From NCBI RefSeq assembly GCF_000826685.1, contig NZ_JROO01000012.1:1-62812 (forward strand): DNA of 62,812 nt, in the 5' to 3' direction. The DNA is from Streptomonospora alba. Lineage in GTDB: Bacteria; Actinomycetota; Actinomycetes; Streptosporangiales; Streptosporangiaceae. The notes under the pieces are model-generated. The model did no database searches. It had not been told where the DNA came from and saw only the letters and a list, made by a program, of their open reading frames with translations. Of this stretch, positions 8,458 through 17,260 are shown one piece after another (position 1 is the first letter of the stretch; each line of letters begins with the position of its first letter). The position numbers and the translations under genes are program-made.

Positions 8458-8754
8458 GCCGGCCCCGCCGATCCGCTGTCCCGGCGGCGGCCCGGCCGCG
8501 GCGCATGCGGCACCTGAAGACCGGCGCTGTTCCCCGAACCCGACCCCGGTTGCCGGGGCGCGGACCCTGCGCGGCCATGATGGAACACTGCGCGCCCGCC
8601 CCCTGTTGAGCGGAGGAGGCGTACGGCCGTGCTGGGCGGGCGCCGGGCACGGTGCCCACGCCTGGGCCCCGTATCCGGTGCGGAGCCGACCGGGCCGATC
8701 GGTTCCGCCGGGCCCGGGGCGCACCAACGGACAGGACCGGAAGGGACTCGAGCA

Positions 8755-10125
8755 GTGGCGGACACCCCTGACGCGCCGGAGGCAGGACCCGCACAGCACA
8801 TCCCGGCCGCCGATCCGACCGAACTCGGCCGGGGCGGCGGGATCCGCGCATCCGGCGGCGCGCTTCCGCGCCGGGTCGCCTCGGTCAGCCTGCACACGTC
8901 TCCCCTGGAACAGCCCGGCAGCGGCGACGCCGGCGGGCTGAACGTCTACACGGTGGAGGTGGCCAAGCGCCTCGCCGCCCGCGGCATCGCCACCGACGTC
9001 TTCACCCGTGCCACCCACCCGGAACAGCCGCCGCTCGTGGAGATGGCGCCCGGCGTCACAGTGCGCCACGTCCCTGCCGGCCCCTACGGCTCCCTGGACA
9101 AATCCGCCCTGGCGCACTACCTGTGCCCGTTCATCTTCGGCGTCCTGCAGGCCGAGGCTCTCAACGACCCCGGCCATTACGACCTCGTGCACGGCCACTA
9201 CTGGCTTTCCGGCCGCGCCGGCCTGGCCGCCGCTCAGCGCTGGGGCGTGCCGCTGGTGCAGTCGATGCACACTCTGGCCAAGGTGAAGAACCTGGCCCTG
9301 GCCCAGGGCGACTCCGCCGAGCCCGACTACCGGGTGCGCGGCGAGGACCATCTGGTGCGCCACGCCGACCACCTGGTCGCCAACACCCCCGTCGAGTCGA
9401 GCCAGCTCGTCGAGCACTACGGCGCCGACCCCTTCCGGGTCAGCACCGTGCCGCCGGGGGTCGACCTGGACGTCTTCAGCCCCGGGTCGCGGCACGAGGC
9501 CCTGCGCCGGATCGGCTTGGCCGAGGACACCGAACTGCTGCTGTTCGTCGGCCGCGTACAGCGGCTCAAGGCGCCCGACGTGCTGCTGCGCTCGGCCGCG
9601 GCGCTGCTGGAGCGCGACCCGTCGCTGCGCGAGCGGCTGGTGGTGGCCATCGTCGGAGGACTGTCGGGCGGCGACCTGGCCCAGCCGCGCCGTCTGGCCG
9701 AGCTGGCGCGGTCGCTGGGTGTCGCCGACGTCGTGCGCTGGGAGCCGCCGCGCTCGCGCGCCGAACTCGTGTCGTTCTACCGCGCGGCCACGGCCACGGT
9801 GGTGCCTTCCTACTCCGAGTCCTTCGGACTGGTGGCCGTGGAGTCCGAGGCCTGCGGCACCCCCGTCGTCGCCGCGCGTGTGGGCGGACTGCCCACGGCG
9901 GTACGCGACAACGTCTCCGGCGTGCTCGTCGACGGCCACGACCCCGACGACTACGCGCGTGTGCTGCACCGGCTCATCCGGGAGCCGGCCCGGCGCGACG
10001 CGCTCGGCTCGGCCGCCGTCGCCCACGCGGCACGGCTGGGCTGGGAGGCGACGGTCGACGGACTGCTGGAGGTCTACCGTGGAACCCTGGTCGGCGAGCG
10101 GCTGCCGATGGCCTCGGGCCAGTAA
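8755..10125 (+). CDS. mshA: D-inositol-3-phosphate glycosyltransferase (mycothiol synthesis, first step)
   Basis: A 456-residue GT4-family enzyme that transfers GlcNAc from UDP-GlcNAc to 1L-myo-inositol 1-phosphate, the committed step of mycothiol synthesis. The N-terminal domain shows SLHTSPLEQPGSGDAGGLNVY, in which the GGLNVY loop binds phosphate. The C-terminal donor domain shows FVGRVQRLKAPDVLL and the EX7E-type segment ESFGLVAVESEACGTPVVA. I chose GTG at 8755 with AAGGGA about eight bases upstream; an in-frame GTG at 8629 would add an unconserved Gly/Pro/Arg-rich stretch. It is followed by the YbjN-like gene and gpmA, an order also known from Streptomyces. mshD lies 42 kb away in this window. 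Confidence 0.95.
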   Translation: MADTPDAPEAGPAQHIPAADPTELGRGGGIRASGGALPRRVASVSLHTSPLEQPGSGDAGGLNVYTVEVAKRLAARGIATDVFTRATHPEQPPLVEMAPGVTVRHVPAGPYGSLDKSALAHYLCPFIFGVLQAEALNDPGHYDLVHGHYWLSGRAGLAAAQRWGVPLVQSMHTLAKVKNLALAQGDSAEPDYRVRGEDHLVRHADHLVANTPVESSQLVEHYGADPFRVSTVPPGVDLDVFSPGSRHEALRRIGLAEDTELLLFVGRVQRLKAPDVLLRSAAALLERDPSLRERLVVAIVGGLSGGDLAQPRRLAELARSLGVADVVRWEPPRSRAELVSFYRAATATVVPSYSESFGLVAVESEACGTPVVAARVGGLPTAVRDNVSGVLVDGHDPDDYARVLHRLIREPARRDALGSAAVAHAARLGWEATVDGLLEVYRGTLVGERLPMASGQ

Positions 10126-10219
10126 CCCCGAGGGGCCGGAGTCCCGTCGGCCGGACGGCGGGCCCGGCGCCGCGCGCCGAATACCGCCCGGCAGTCTGAG
10201 GAGGGAAGGTCACCCGCAC

Positions 10220-10741
10220 ATGTCAACCGGAGCCAGAGCCGACGCCGTCCAGGCCGTGGAGACCGCGGTCGAGGAGGCCGGCCTTGAGGTCGAGCGCCCC
10301 GATCCCGAGTCCTTCGTCGTCGCGCTGCCCGGGCAGCGCAAGCTCAACACGATGGTGTGGCTGAGCGTGGGCGAACACAGCCTGCTGGTGAAGACGTTCT
10401 TCTGCCGCCACCCCGACGAGAACGAGGGCGGGTTCTACCGCTGGCTGCTGCAGAAGAACGACGGCATGTACGGCATGGCCTTCTCCACCGACGAGGTGGG
10501 CGACGTATACATCGTGGGCAGGCTGCCGCTGCCCGGGATCACGCCCGAGGAGGTGGACCGCCTGCTGGGGTGCGTACTGACCTACTCGGACGAGAACTTC
10601 AACGCCGCCTTGGAGCGCGGCTTCGCCTCCTCCATCCGCAAGGAGTGGGAGTGGCGTCATCGGCGGGGGTACAGCATGCGCAACCTGCAGGCGTTCCGCC
10701 ATCTGGTCGAGGAGGGGGACGGCAGCACGGCCGACGCCTGA
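10220..10741 (+). CDS. YbjN-domain (type III secretion chaperone-fold) protein
   Basis: A 173-residue acidic protein with the alternating strand-helix pattern of YbjN-like domains (FVVALPGQRKLNTMVWLSVG, FFCRHPDENEGGFYRWLLQKN, YIVGRLPLPGITPEEVDRLLG). These small proteins look like secretion chaperones but have no established biochemical role in actinomycetes. A strong ribosome binding site (GAGGAGGGAAGG) precedes the ATG at 10220. Its fixed place between mshA and gpmA is also seen in other actinomycetes (from memory). The link to mycothiol is unproven. Confidence 0.83.
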   Translation: MSTGARADAVQAVETAVEEAGLEVERPDPESFVVALPGQRKLNTMVWLSVGEHSLLVKTFFCRHPDENEGGFYRWLLQKNDGMYGMAFSTDEVGDVYIVGRLPLPGITPEEVDRLLGCVLTYSDENFNAALERGFASSIRKEWEWRHRRGYSMRNLQAFRHLVEEGDGSTADA

Positions 10742-10834
10742 ACCGCCCCGCCGCCTCCCCTTCCCGCGGATTGGTCTGGACCACTCCGCGGCCTGTGGCG
10801 GACCCGCGGGGGCGGAGTCGCTAGGCTGGCTGCC

Positions 10835-11581
10835 ATGGCGACTCTTGTTCTACTGCGACACGGCGAAAGCGTCTGGAACGCCGAAGGGCTGTTCACCGGC
10901 TGGGTGGACGTCGACCTTTCGGCTGCCGGCGAGGAGGAGGCGCGCAGGGGCGGTCGACTGCTGCGTGAAGCCGGCCTGTCCCCCACCATCGTGCACACGT
11001 CGGTCCTCAAGCGCGCGACCCGCACGGCCAACCTCGCGCTGGACGAGGCCGACCTCACCTGGCTGCCGGTACGGCGCTCCTGGCGGCTCAACGAGCGCCA
11101 CTACGGCGCGCTGCAGGGCAAGGACAAGGCCCAGACCCGCGAGAAGTACGGCGAAGAGCAGTTCATGCTCTGGCGGCGCTCCTATGACACCCCGCCGCCG
11201 CCGATCGACGACGACGACCCGTACTCGCAGGTGGGCGACCGCCGCTACAGCCGGCTCCCGTCCGAATTGATGCCGCGTACCGAGTGCCTCGCCGACGTCG
11301 TGGACCGGATGCTGCCCTACTGGTACGACACGATCGTGCCCGACCTGGCCGAGGACCGCACCGTGCTGGTCGCCGCCCACGGCAACTCGCTGCGCGCGCT
11401 GGTCAAGCACCTCGACGGCGTCGACGCCGAGACCATCGCCGGGCTGAACATCCCGACCGGCATCCCGCTCGTCTACGACCTCGACGACGACTTCGCGCCG
11501 CGCAAGACGGGCGGCGAGTACCTCGACCCCGAGGCCGCCAAGGAGGCCATCGAGGCCGTGAAGAACCAGGGCAAGAAGTAG
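10835..11581 (+). CDS. gpmA: 2,3-bisphosphoglycerate-dependent phosphoglycerate mutase
   Basis: A glycolytic enzyme interconverting 3- and 2-phosphoglycerate. Its 248 residues are the normal family length. [20 protein letters not shown] contains the phospho-accepting histidine and the arginine of the RHG motif. [15 protein letters not shown] is the second signature, and [17 protein letters not shown] carries the second catalytic histidine. The C-terminus is Lys-rich. It is followed by a strong intrinsic terminator, so it probably ends the transcript that starts at or before mshA. Confidence 0.96.
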   Translation: MATLVLLRHGESVWNAEGLFTGWVDVDLSAAGEEEARRGGRLLREAGLSPTIVHTSVLKRATRTANLALDEADLTWLPVRRSWRLNERHYGALQGKDKAQTREKYGEEQFMLWRRSYDTPPPPIDDDDPYSQVGDRRYSRLPSELMPRTECLADVVDRMLPYWYDTIVPDLAEDRTVLVAAHGNSLRALVKHLDGVDAETIAGLNIPTGIPLVYDLDDDFAPRKTGGEYLDPEAAKEAIEAVKNQGKK

Positions 11582-11608
11582 CCCCACCGGCTCCGGCCCC
11601 CGGCACAC

Positions 11609-11640
11609 GGCCCCTGCCCGCACCCGCGGCGGGGGCCTTT
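11609..11640 (+). terminator. Intrinsic terminator after gpmA
   Basis: A 10-bp GC stem (11609-11618 with 11628-11637, including one G-T pair) with a 9-nt loop is followed by TTTGCCTTT. It lies 28 bases after the gpmA stop and matches a rho-independent terminator. Confidence 0.75.
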
Positions 11641-11756
11641 GCCTTTGGGGGCGTGTCCTTGCAGGCGCAGGCGTCTACGGTGCCGAGAGGCAAGCGAGTA
11701 CACGCTCCCGGGGCGCGGGTCAGGCGCGAGAACGTTCTCAGACGATGGGCCGACGC

Positions 11757-12584
11757 TCATCCCAGCAGTTCTTCGGAGCGGTCCCAGAGCCGGCGGGCCA
11801 GGTCGGCGTCGAGGGCCTGGGGGTTGACGCGCTTCGCCGGCTTGCGCCTCTCGTAGTAGGCGCCGGAGGACCAGTCGATGCCGGGCCGGCCCTGAGCGAG
11901 CCAGACGAGCTGGTCGGCGCCCTTCTCCGGGGTGATCAGGAGGGACCGGCCGATGCGGTTGCCGGTGATGTACTTCAGGATGCTGTCGGACTCGGTGGCG
12001 AAGCTCGTCGCGACGTTGCCCGGATGGAAGGCGGCGGTGGAGACGCCCTGCGCGTGGTAGCGGCGGTGCAGTTCCCTGGTGAAGAGGATGTTCTCCAGTT
12101 TGGCGGCGTTGTAGGCCCGCACCGCGCCGAATCTCCTGTCCTGGTCGAGGTCGTCGAGGTCGACGGGACCGCTCATGCGCGCGCCGACACTCGAGGTCTG
12201 GACCACCGTCGCCTTGCCGGCGATGAGCGTGTCCATCAGCAGCCGAGTGAGCAGGAACGGCGCCAGGTGGTTGATCTGGAAGGTCTTCTCGAAGCCGTCG
12301 ACCGTCTTGGTGCGGTCGCCGAAGACGCCGCCGGCGTTGTTGGCGAGTACGTCGATGCGTGGGTACGCGGTGTTCAGTTCGGCGGCGAGCCCGCGGACCT
12401 CGTCGAGGCTCGCGAAGTCGGCGAGGTGGTGATCGGCGCCGATCTCGCGGGCGACGGCCCGGGTCTTCTGCGGAGAGCGACCGACGATGACGACGCGGTG
12501 GCCGTCCCGATGGAGTCGGCGGGCCGCCGCAGCGCCGATGCCGTCGCTGGCGCCGGTGATGACGATGGTCTTGCCCTGATTCAT
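11757..12584 (-). CDS. Short-chain dehydrogenase/reductase (retinol-dehydrogenase-like)
   Basis: A 275-residue classical SDR. ITGASDGIG near residues 9-17 is the Rossmann cofactor loop, LANNAGG is the NNAG motif, TSSVGA holds the catalytic serine, and YNAAK holds the catalytic Tyr and Lys. An Arg after the glycine loop (GRSPQKTRAVA) favours NADP(H). The substrate is unknown. It is divergent from a TetR regulator with only 100 bases between the starts, so it is probably the regulator's target. The ATG at 12584 is preceded by GGGGGAAG. Confidence 0.88.
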   Translation of the reverse strand: MNQGKTIVITGASDGIGAAAARRLHRDGHRVVIVGRSPQKTRAVAREIGADHHLADFASLDEVRGLAAELNTAYPRIDVLANNAGGVFGDRTKTVDGFEKTFQINHLAPFLLTRLLMDTLIAGKATVVQTSSVGARMSGPVDLDDLDQDRRFGAVRAYNAAKLENILFTRELHRRYHAQGVSTAAFHPGNVATSFATESDSILKYITGNRIGRSLLITPEKGADQLVWLAQGRPGIDWSSGAYYERRKPAKRVNPQALDADLARRLWDRSEELLG

Positions 12585-12636
12585 GTTCTTCCCCCGGTAC
12601 CGAAGCGACCCTGAACGATGTCAGCGTACGCCCAAT

Positions 12637-12675
12637 CTGTCAGCTACTGTCAATATAGGCGTTTCCTGCTAGGAT
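12637..12675. promoter_or_regulatory. Overlapping divergent promoters with direct repeats (SDR/TetR)
   Basis: For the TetR gene, CTGTCA (12647-12652) and TAGGAT (12670-12675) are spaced 17. On the other strand TTGACA (12648-12653) overlaps this -35 and could serve the SDR gene. CTGTCA occurs twice, at 12637 and 12647, exactly 10 bases apart. The arrangement is well placed for one regulator to control both directions. Confidence 0.5.
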
Positions 12676-12684
12676 CGGTGCACC

Positions 12685-13296
12685 ATGAGCGAGAGAACGC
12701 CCGGTCTGCGGGAGCGCACCCGCCTGGCGGTGCAGAAGGAGATCGCCGAGGCCGCCGATGCGCTGTTCGTCGAGCGCGGCTTCGAAGCCACGACCGTCGA
12801 CGACATCGCGGCGGCCGTAGGCATGTCCCAGCGCAGCGTCTTCCGCTACTTCGCCACGAAAGAGGAGATCGTTCTCGGCAAGTTCGACCTCGTCGTGGAC
12901 GACATGCTCGCCGCCCTGCGCGCGCGCCCGGCCGACGAGGCGGTCTGGACGTCACTGCACCGCGTGTTCGACGTGCTGGTATCCCTTGCGGAGAAGCCGG
13001 GCCACGAGGAGATGGTGGAGCCGATCCATCGGGTGGTCTTCGAGACTCCCGCGCTGCTCGCCGGCTACCTGCAGAAGCTGCAGCACATGCAGGACGCCGT
13101 CGTCACCGAACTGCGCGACCGCGCCGATGCCGCCGGCACCCCCTACGCGGTCGACGATCCGACGCCCCGCGCGCTGACCGCTGCGGCGTTCGGATGCCTC
13201 GTGGCCGCGCAGCACTCCTGGCTCGCCTCCGGCGCGAAGGGGTCCTTCGCCGACGCCGTCGACCGCGCCATGGCCACGGTCGGCCCCCGTCCCTGA
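12685..13296 (+). CDS. TetR family transcriptional regulator
   Basis: A 203-residue regulator. The N-terminal helix-turn-helix reads IAEAADALFVERGFEATTVDDIAAAVGMSQRSVFRYFATKEEIV, the most conserved part of the TetR family. The C-terminal ligand domain is all-helical and not recognisable. It is divergently transcribed from the SDR gene across a 100-bp gap with paired CTGTCA repeats, so local repression of the SDR and of itself is the likely job. The ligand is unknown. Confidence 0.9.
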   Translation: MSERTPGLRERTRLAVQKEIAEAADALFVERGFEATTVDDIAAAVGMSQRSVFRYFATKEEIVLGKFDLVVDDMLAALRARPADEAVWTSLHRVFDVLVSLAEKPGHEEMVEPIHRVVFETPALLAGYLQKLQHMQDAVVTELRDRADAAGTPYAVDDPTPRALTAAAFGCLVAAQHSWLASGAKGSFADAVDRAMATVGPRP

Positions 13297-13492
13297 CAGC
13301 GAAACCCGGATTACTCCAGGCACGTCCCTACCGCTCGATCGCGCTGCCAGCCGGTTGCCGCGTGCAACCGCCGCCCCCGAGGCGGTCCTCCGCCCGCGGA
13401 GCCGCGGCGGCGGCGTACCGGTCGCTCCGCCGGCCGGTGATCGACACACAGAGCTGTTCACCGAGGGCCGCAGCGGCCGCTTCGAACAGGTT

Positions 13493-13855
13493 CTAGTAGA
13501 CCAGCGCCTGGGCGCCGTCTTGAAGGGTCTCCTCGACGAAGACGGGGGCGCCGGCGATGCGGACTCCGGTGATCAGGTCGTCGCCTGCGAGGTCCCGCCG
13601 GGCGGCGCATTGGGTGCAGACCGTTACCCGGCCGACGGCCAGTACGCCTTCCAGCAGGTCCGAGAGCGGAGCCGCGTGGGGGAGGCTGAAGGCCTCGGCC
13701 CGTCCGGGGACGGCGTACCAGGCCGCCTCGCCGGTGAGCCACAGCGAGACCTCGACTCCGCTGGCCGCCGCGGCCGCGGCTACGGTGAACGCCTGGTTGC
13801 AGCGCTCGGGGTCCTCCTCGCCGGCAGTGGCCTTGATCACCAGTGTGCGGTTCAT
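13493..13855 (-). CDS. DsrE family protein
   Basis: A 120-residue protein with the DsrE/DsrF-like fold: LVIKATAGEEDPERCNQAFTVA, GVEVSLWLTGEAAWYAV and VTVCTQCAARRDL. The Cys pair in CTQCA is at the position where the family often has a reactive sulfur-carrying cysteine. A role in intracellular sulfur relay is plausible but not shown. The ATG at 13855 was chosen because the frame upstream is low-complexity. It follows the GIDE protein gene by 53 bases on the same strand. Confidence 0.8.
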   Translation of the reverse strand: MNRTLVIKATAGEEDPERCNQAFTVAAAAAASGVEVSLWLTGEAAWYAVPGRAEAFSLPHAAPLSDLLEGVLAVGRVTVCTQCAARRDLAGDDLITGVRIAGAPVFVEETLQDGAQALVY

Positions 13856-13908
13856 GCGGGCCAGCGTAGCGGTCTCGCGCAGCGGGACGGTCGGGCCGCC
13901 CGTGCGGC

Positions 13909-14697
13909 TCAGACGGCCCCGGCGACGACCAGAAGGACCCCGGTGCACGCCGAGACCACGGTCGATCCGCTCAGGAGCAGCGCGTCGACGGCGCCGCGGG
14001 AGCCCCCTCCCTCCTGCTCGACGCCGTCGCGGCGGCGCTCGATGCGCAGCCGCCCGTCCGGCGGCGCGGTGAGGACGGGGTGGCCGTCGCGCAGCTCCAC
14101 GCGGCCGTGCACGGTGATCGGGTCGCCCGGCCGGAGCACCCACTCGCGGTACTCGAATTCGATGGTCTCCCCGCGGAACAGGCCGGAAATCCGCCCCTTG
14201 ACCCGCGGCAGCAGGTCGTCGGCGGGTGCCGGTACGCCGCGCTGGGGCCGACCCACGACCCGCTGCAGGCACAGATCGGCGCCGGAGAGCGCCGCGTCCG
14301 CGGGATCGACCAGTACGGGACTCCGGGTGCGCTGGGCCGCGCCGGCGCTGCCGGCGATACCGAAGGCGTCGGCGGCCCCGTAGTCGGCGATGGAGTCGCA
14401 GGCGCGCACCCGCACGCGCTCGCCGCTGCCGGAGTCCTCGGTCAGCGACCAGTAGTGGCGCAGCACCTCGTGGCCGTGCCAGACACACTCGCTGCGGGCC
14501 AGCCGCGACTCGACGGCGCCTTGGGGGCCCGCCACCGCGACCCCGGAGACCGCGACCTCGCCGCCGGCCTGTTCGGCCAGGGAACGGGGGCGCACCTCGT
14601 CGGCGGCGCGCCGGCCCCGCCAGCGGCGCAGGGAGCGGACGGCCAGCGGCGCGAGGATCGCCGCAGCGAGCAGGAGGGCCACCCCGATGACCAGCAT
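13909..14697 (-). CDS. GIDE-domain membrane protein (copy A)
   Basis: A 262-residue protein with an N-terminal membrane segment (MLVIGVALLLAAAILAPLAV) and a C-terminal one (STVVSACTGVLLVVAGAV). The intervening domain shows SLAEQAGGEVAVSGVAVA, SRLARSECVWHGHEVLRHY and FEYREWVLRPGDPITVHGRV. This is the pattern of the GIDE domain, first described in the mitochondrial E3 ligase MUL1/MAPL and also found in bacteria. There is no RING domain, so ubiquitin-ligase activity is not implied. The function in bacteria is unknown. A related protein, copy B, lies at 17261-18037 in the opposite orientation. Confidence 0.7.
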   Translation of the reverse strand: MLVIGVALLLAAAILAPLAVRSLRRWRGRRAADEVRPRSLAEQAGGEVAVSGVAVAGPQGAVESRLARSECVWHGHEVLRHYWSLTEDSGSGERVRVRACDSIADYGAADAFGIAGSAGAAQRTRSPVLVDPADAALSGADLCLQRVVGRPQRGVPAPADDLLPRVKGRISGLFRGETIEFEYREWVLRPGDPITVHGRVELRDGHPVLTAPPDGRLRIERRRDGVEQEGGGSRGAVDALLLSGSTVVSACTGVLLVVAGAV

Positions 14698-14976
14698 GCC
14701 AGGCCGCCTCTCTTCGCTTCGTCGGTGTTGCAGGCCGCGTCGGCTGCCGTCGCCTTACGGCGCCGCGGCACTGGCATCTTCTTTACCAGGTTCGGAGGGG
14801 AGGGCGGGCACTCTCGACCGCCGCACACGACCGCACGCGTCCCCGCGACTCGTGCGGGTGAACACCGTAATACCTGACGGGGGAGGCCGGGCCGTTAACG
14901 GCGGCTGGATCCGGCGGCATCCGGAGCGAATACACGGTGTCACTCCGGCGTCCGTGAGCGGCTACGCTCGGAGACC

Positions 14977-15504
14977 ATGCAGTCAGAGGTGCACCGCGAT
15001 CTTGAGAAGCTGTCCTTCCTGATAGGCCGCTGGGAGGGGGTAGGCGTCGCCGGATACGCCGAGCTGGACGAGTTCCAGTTCGGCCAGGAGGTCGAGTTCA
15101 GCAACGAGGGCGGACCCTACCTCGGTTACCGCAGCCGAGTGTGGAAGCTCACCGCCGACGGTTCGTTGGACGAGCTGTGGACGTCGGAGTCCGGTTACTG
15201 GCGCTGCCTTCCTGCGTCGGCCGGGGAGTCCGCCGAGGACACGCCTCCGGTCCACGTCGAGGCGCTGATCAGCCATCCCGAGGGCTACAGCGAGATCTAC
15301 CTCGGCACCGTATTCGCCAGCCGCGTGGAGCTGACCACCGACGCGGTGGTGCGTACCGAGAGCGGCCAGCAGGTGACGGCCGGAAAGCGCCTCTACGGCC
15401 TCTTCGGCGAGGAGCGCGAGACTCTGGGCTATGCCTGGGACATGGCGGCGCGCGGCCACGACCTGCGGTCGTTCATGTCGGCACAGCTCAAACAAGTCGA
15501 CTGA
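14977..15504 (+). CDS. FABP/nitrobindin-like beta-barrel heme-binding protein
   Basis: A 175-residue protein of the family annotated as FABP-like or nitrobindin (DUF1794/THAP4 C-terminal domain). LSFLIGRWEGVGVAGYAEL contains the GxWxGxG signature near the N-terminus, and QEVEFSNEGGPYLGYRSRVW is the second conserved strand pair. The penultimate block RGHDLRSFMSAQLKQ includes a histidine near where nitrobindins hold heme iron. Known members bind ferric heme and act on peroxynitrite. It sits directly before ygfZ, as in other actinomycetes. Confidence 0.85.
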   Translation: MQSEVHRDLEKLSFLIGRWEGVGVAGYAELDEFQFGQEVEFSNEGGPYLGYRSRVWKLTADGSLDELWTSESGYWRCLPASAGESAEDTPPVHVEALISHPEGYSEIYLGTVFASRVELTTDAVVRTESGQQVTAGKRLYGLFGEERETLGYAWDMAARGHDLRSFMSAQLKQVD

Positions 15505-15715
15505 GCCGCCGAGCGGGGCGCGCCGCGGACGTGCAGCGTCCGGCGGCGGGCGCGCGGGGGGAGTAGGGCGCGATCGGCGCCCGGAAAAAGGACAGATCCC
15601 CGGGGTGGCTCCGCCGCGTGCGGCGCAATCGCGCCGGGTGGACAAGTCCCGGCGACCCGGGGATCCGGGTGTCCGAAGTGGATTCGCCAGAGCGAACCGC
15701 TATCAGCGTGTCGCC

Positions 15716-15754
15716 CTAGCGGACGGACACCTCGCAAGTCCCAAACGTCTTCAC
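15716..15754 (-). CDS. Putative 12-codon leader ORF with extended Shine-Dalgarno
   Basis: GTG at 15754 opens a 12-codon frame (MKTFGTCEVSVR) ending in TAG. AAAGGAGGTGGTCC lies just upstream and matches almost the whole 16S anti-Shine-Dalgarno tail. A plausible promoter sits 34-63 bases upstream of the start codon. No gene follows on the minus strand, since the FABP gene converges from the other side. Either this is a translated small peptide, a regulatory RNA with a ribosome-loading site, or the remnant of a lost gene's leader. I do not recognise the peptide. Confidence 0.4.
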   Translation of the reverse strand: MKTFGTCEVSVR

Positions 15755-15787
15755 TGTTCGGACCACCTCCTTTCCTGCGTGACTTCG

Positions 15788-15817
15788 ACACTACGGCGCC
15801 CGCGAAGTGCGGGGCAA
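15788..15817 (-). promoter_or_regulatory. Putative promoter for the 12-codon ORF
   Basis: On the minus strand TTGCCC (15812-15817) and TAGTGT (15788-15793) are separated by 18 bases, giving a 5' untranslated region of about 27-28 bases that contains the strong ribosome binding site. The rest of the 15505-15949 gap is GC-rich with small hairpins such as ACCCGG-ATCC-CCGGGT and shows no other gene. Confidence 0.4.
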
Positions 15818-15949
15818 ACGTTTTTTCTGCGCCGTCTGCCCCCTTTGCCGTGTTTCCGGTGACGCGCGGCACGGAACGTCCGGCGGGCGCGGCGACTCCG
15901 GCCGGTGCCACACGGCCACCGGGCCGCCGGGGCGCATACCATCGGAGGC

Positions 15950-16978
15950 ATGACTTCGCCGTTGCTGACGCGTCCCGGTGCCGTCGCCGCCGCCCCGCCC
16001 GACTCCGATGTCGCCGCCCACTACGGCGAACCGGTGCAGGAGGGCCGTGCGATGGACCGCAGCGCCGCCTGGATCGACCGCTGGAACCGCAGTGTCGTAC
16101 GGGTGAGCGGGCCCGACCGGCTCGGTTGGCTGAACGACCTCACCAGCCAGGACGTCGCCGCTGCCGAGCCCGGCACCGCCACCGAGGCGCTGATCCTCGA
16201 CACCAAGGGCCACATCCGCTTCCACCTGTCCCTGCTGGAGGACGGCGAGGCCGTGTGGATCCACACCGAGCCGGGCGCCGGCGCCGATCTCGCCGCCTTC
16301 CTCGACTCGATGCGGTTCATGCTCCGGGTGGAGATCGAGGACCTCAGCGATGCGCGCGCCGTGCTGACTCTGGCCGGCCCCGACCGCGAGGCCGCGCTGT
16401 CCCTGGTGCCCGATCTCGGTGCCGAGATCCCGGTGCGGCGCACCGACTCCGGAGCCGACCTCTTCCTGCCCGCCGAATCCCTGGCCGAGGCCGCCTCCGC
16501 GCTCGCCGACGCCGGCATCCGGGCAGCGGGCATGCAGGCGCACGAGGCCGCGCGCATCGCCGACCACCGCCCCCGTCTGGGCCTCGACACCGACCACCGC
16601 GCCATCCCGCACGAGATGGGCTGGGTGGGTCCGGCGGTCCATCTGGAGAAGGGCTGCTACCCCGGCCAGGAGACCGTCGCGCGGGTCCACAACCTGGGCC
16701 GCCCGCCGCGCCGCCTGGTGATGCTGCACCTCGACGGCAGCGTCGAGCGCCTCCCCGAGCGGGGCGCCGCGATCGAGCTGGAAGGCCGGTCCGTGGGGAC
16801 GGTGGGATCCTCGGCCCGCCACCACGAACTGGGCCCCATCGCGCTCGGCCTGGTCAAGCGGAACGTCCCCGTCGAGACTCAGTTCACCGTCGACGGCATC
16901 GCCGCCGGCCAGGAGGTCATCGTGTCGCCCGACACCGGCGCGAACGCCAACATCCAGCTGCGCCGCCGCCCGGCTTAG
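15950..16978 (+). CDS. ygfZ: Folate-binding tRNA-modifying/iron-sulfur protein YgfZ (IBA57-like)
   Basis: A 342-residue protein of the GcvT-like folate-binding fold, known to help maintain [4Fe-4S] enzymes such as radical SAM tRNA methylthiotransferases. The diagnostic motif KGCYPGQE is present with its functional cysteine, followed by TVARVHNLGRPPRRL. The N-terminal part (VVRVSGPDRLGWLNDLTSQ) is the typical first beta unit. I chose ATG at 15950, which has CGGAGG six bases before it, over upstream in-frame starts. Its 5' neighbour is the short minus-strand ORF and its 3' neighbour is GIDE copy B. Confidence 0.93.
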   Translation: MTSPLLTRPGAVAAAPPDSDVAAHYGEPVQEGRAMDRSAAWIDRWNRSVVRVSGPDRLGWLNDLTSQDVAAAEPGTATEALILDTKGHIRFHLSLLEDGEAVWIHTEPGAGADLAAFLDSMRFMLRVEIEDLSDARAVLTLAGPDREAALSLVPDLGAEIPVRRTDSGADLFLPAESLAEAASALADAGIRAAGMQAHEAARIADHRPRLGLDTDHRAIPHEMGWVGPAVHLEKGCYPGQETVARVHNLGRPPRRLVMLHLDGSVERLPERGAAIELEGRSVGTVGSSARHHELGPIALGLVKRNVPVETQFTVDGIAAGQEVIVSPDTGANANIQLRRRPA

Positions 16979-17260
16979 GCCGGGGCCGACCGATGCGGCC
17001 GGGGCCGCATCGCCTGCGGATACGCTCCCGGCCGGCCTCCTGCGGCGCCGAGGTGATCACGCGGCACCCGATCCATTAGTCTGCTGCTGCGGATCCATCA
17101 GCGGAGCCCCGCGGTGCACCCCCCGTGGGCGGATTCGAGGACGAGCATGGTCCCATCGGGAGGCCCACCGAGCGCCGCGGGCGCCGATCCGATGTGCGGC
17201 GCCCTCGGCCGTCGGTGATCCGGCCGCTCCCTCACCACCGACGCGTATCGGACACCTTCA

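Noticed and set aside
7516-10026. An 836-codon open frame on the minus strand opposite the esterase and mshA
   Set aside because: Its residues are antisense shadows with repetitive Gly/Val/His-rich composition, while the plus-strand frames carry clear catalytic motifs.
15760-15780. Plus-strand similarity to the 3' end of 16S rRNA (CACCTCCTTTC)
   Set aside because: There is no rRNA sequence around it. It is better explained as the complement of the strong minus-strand ribosome binding site.
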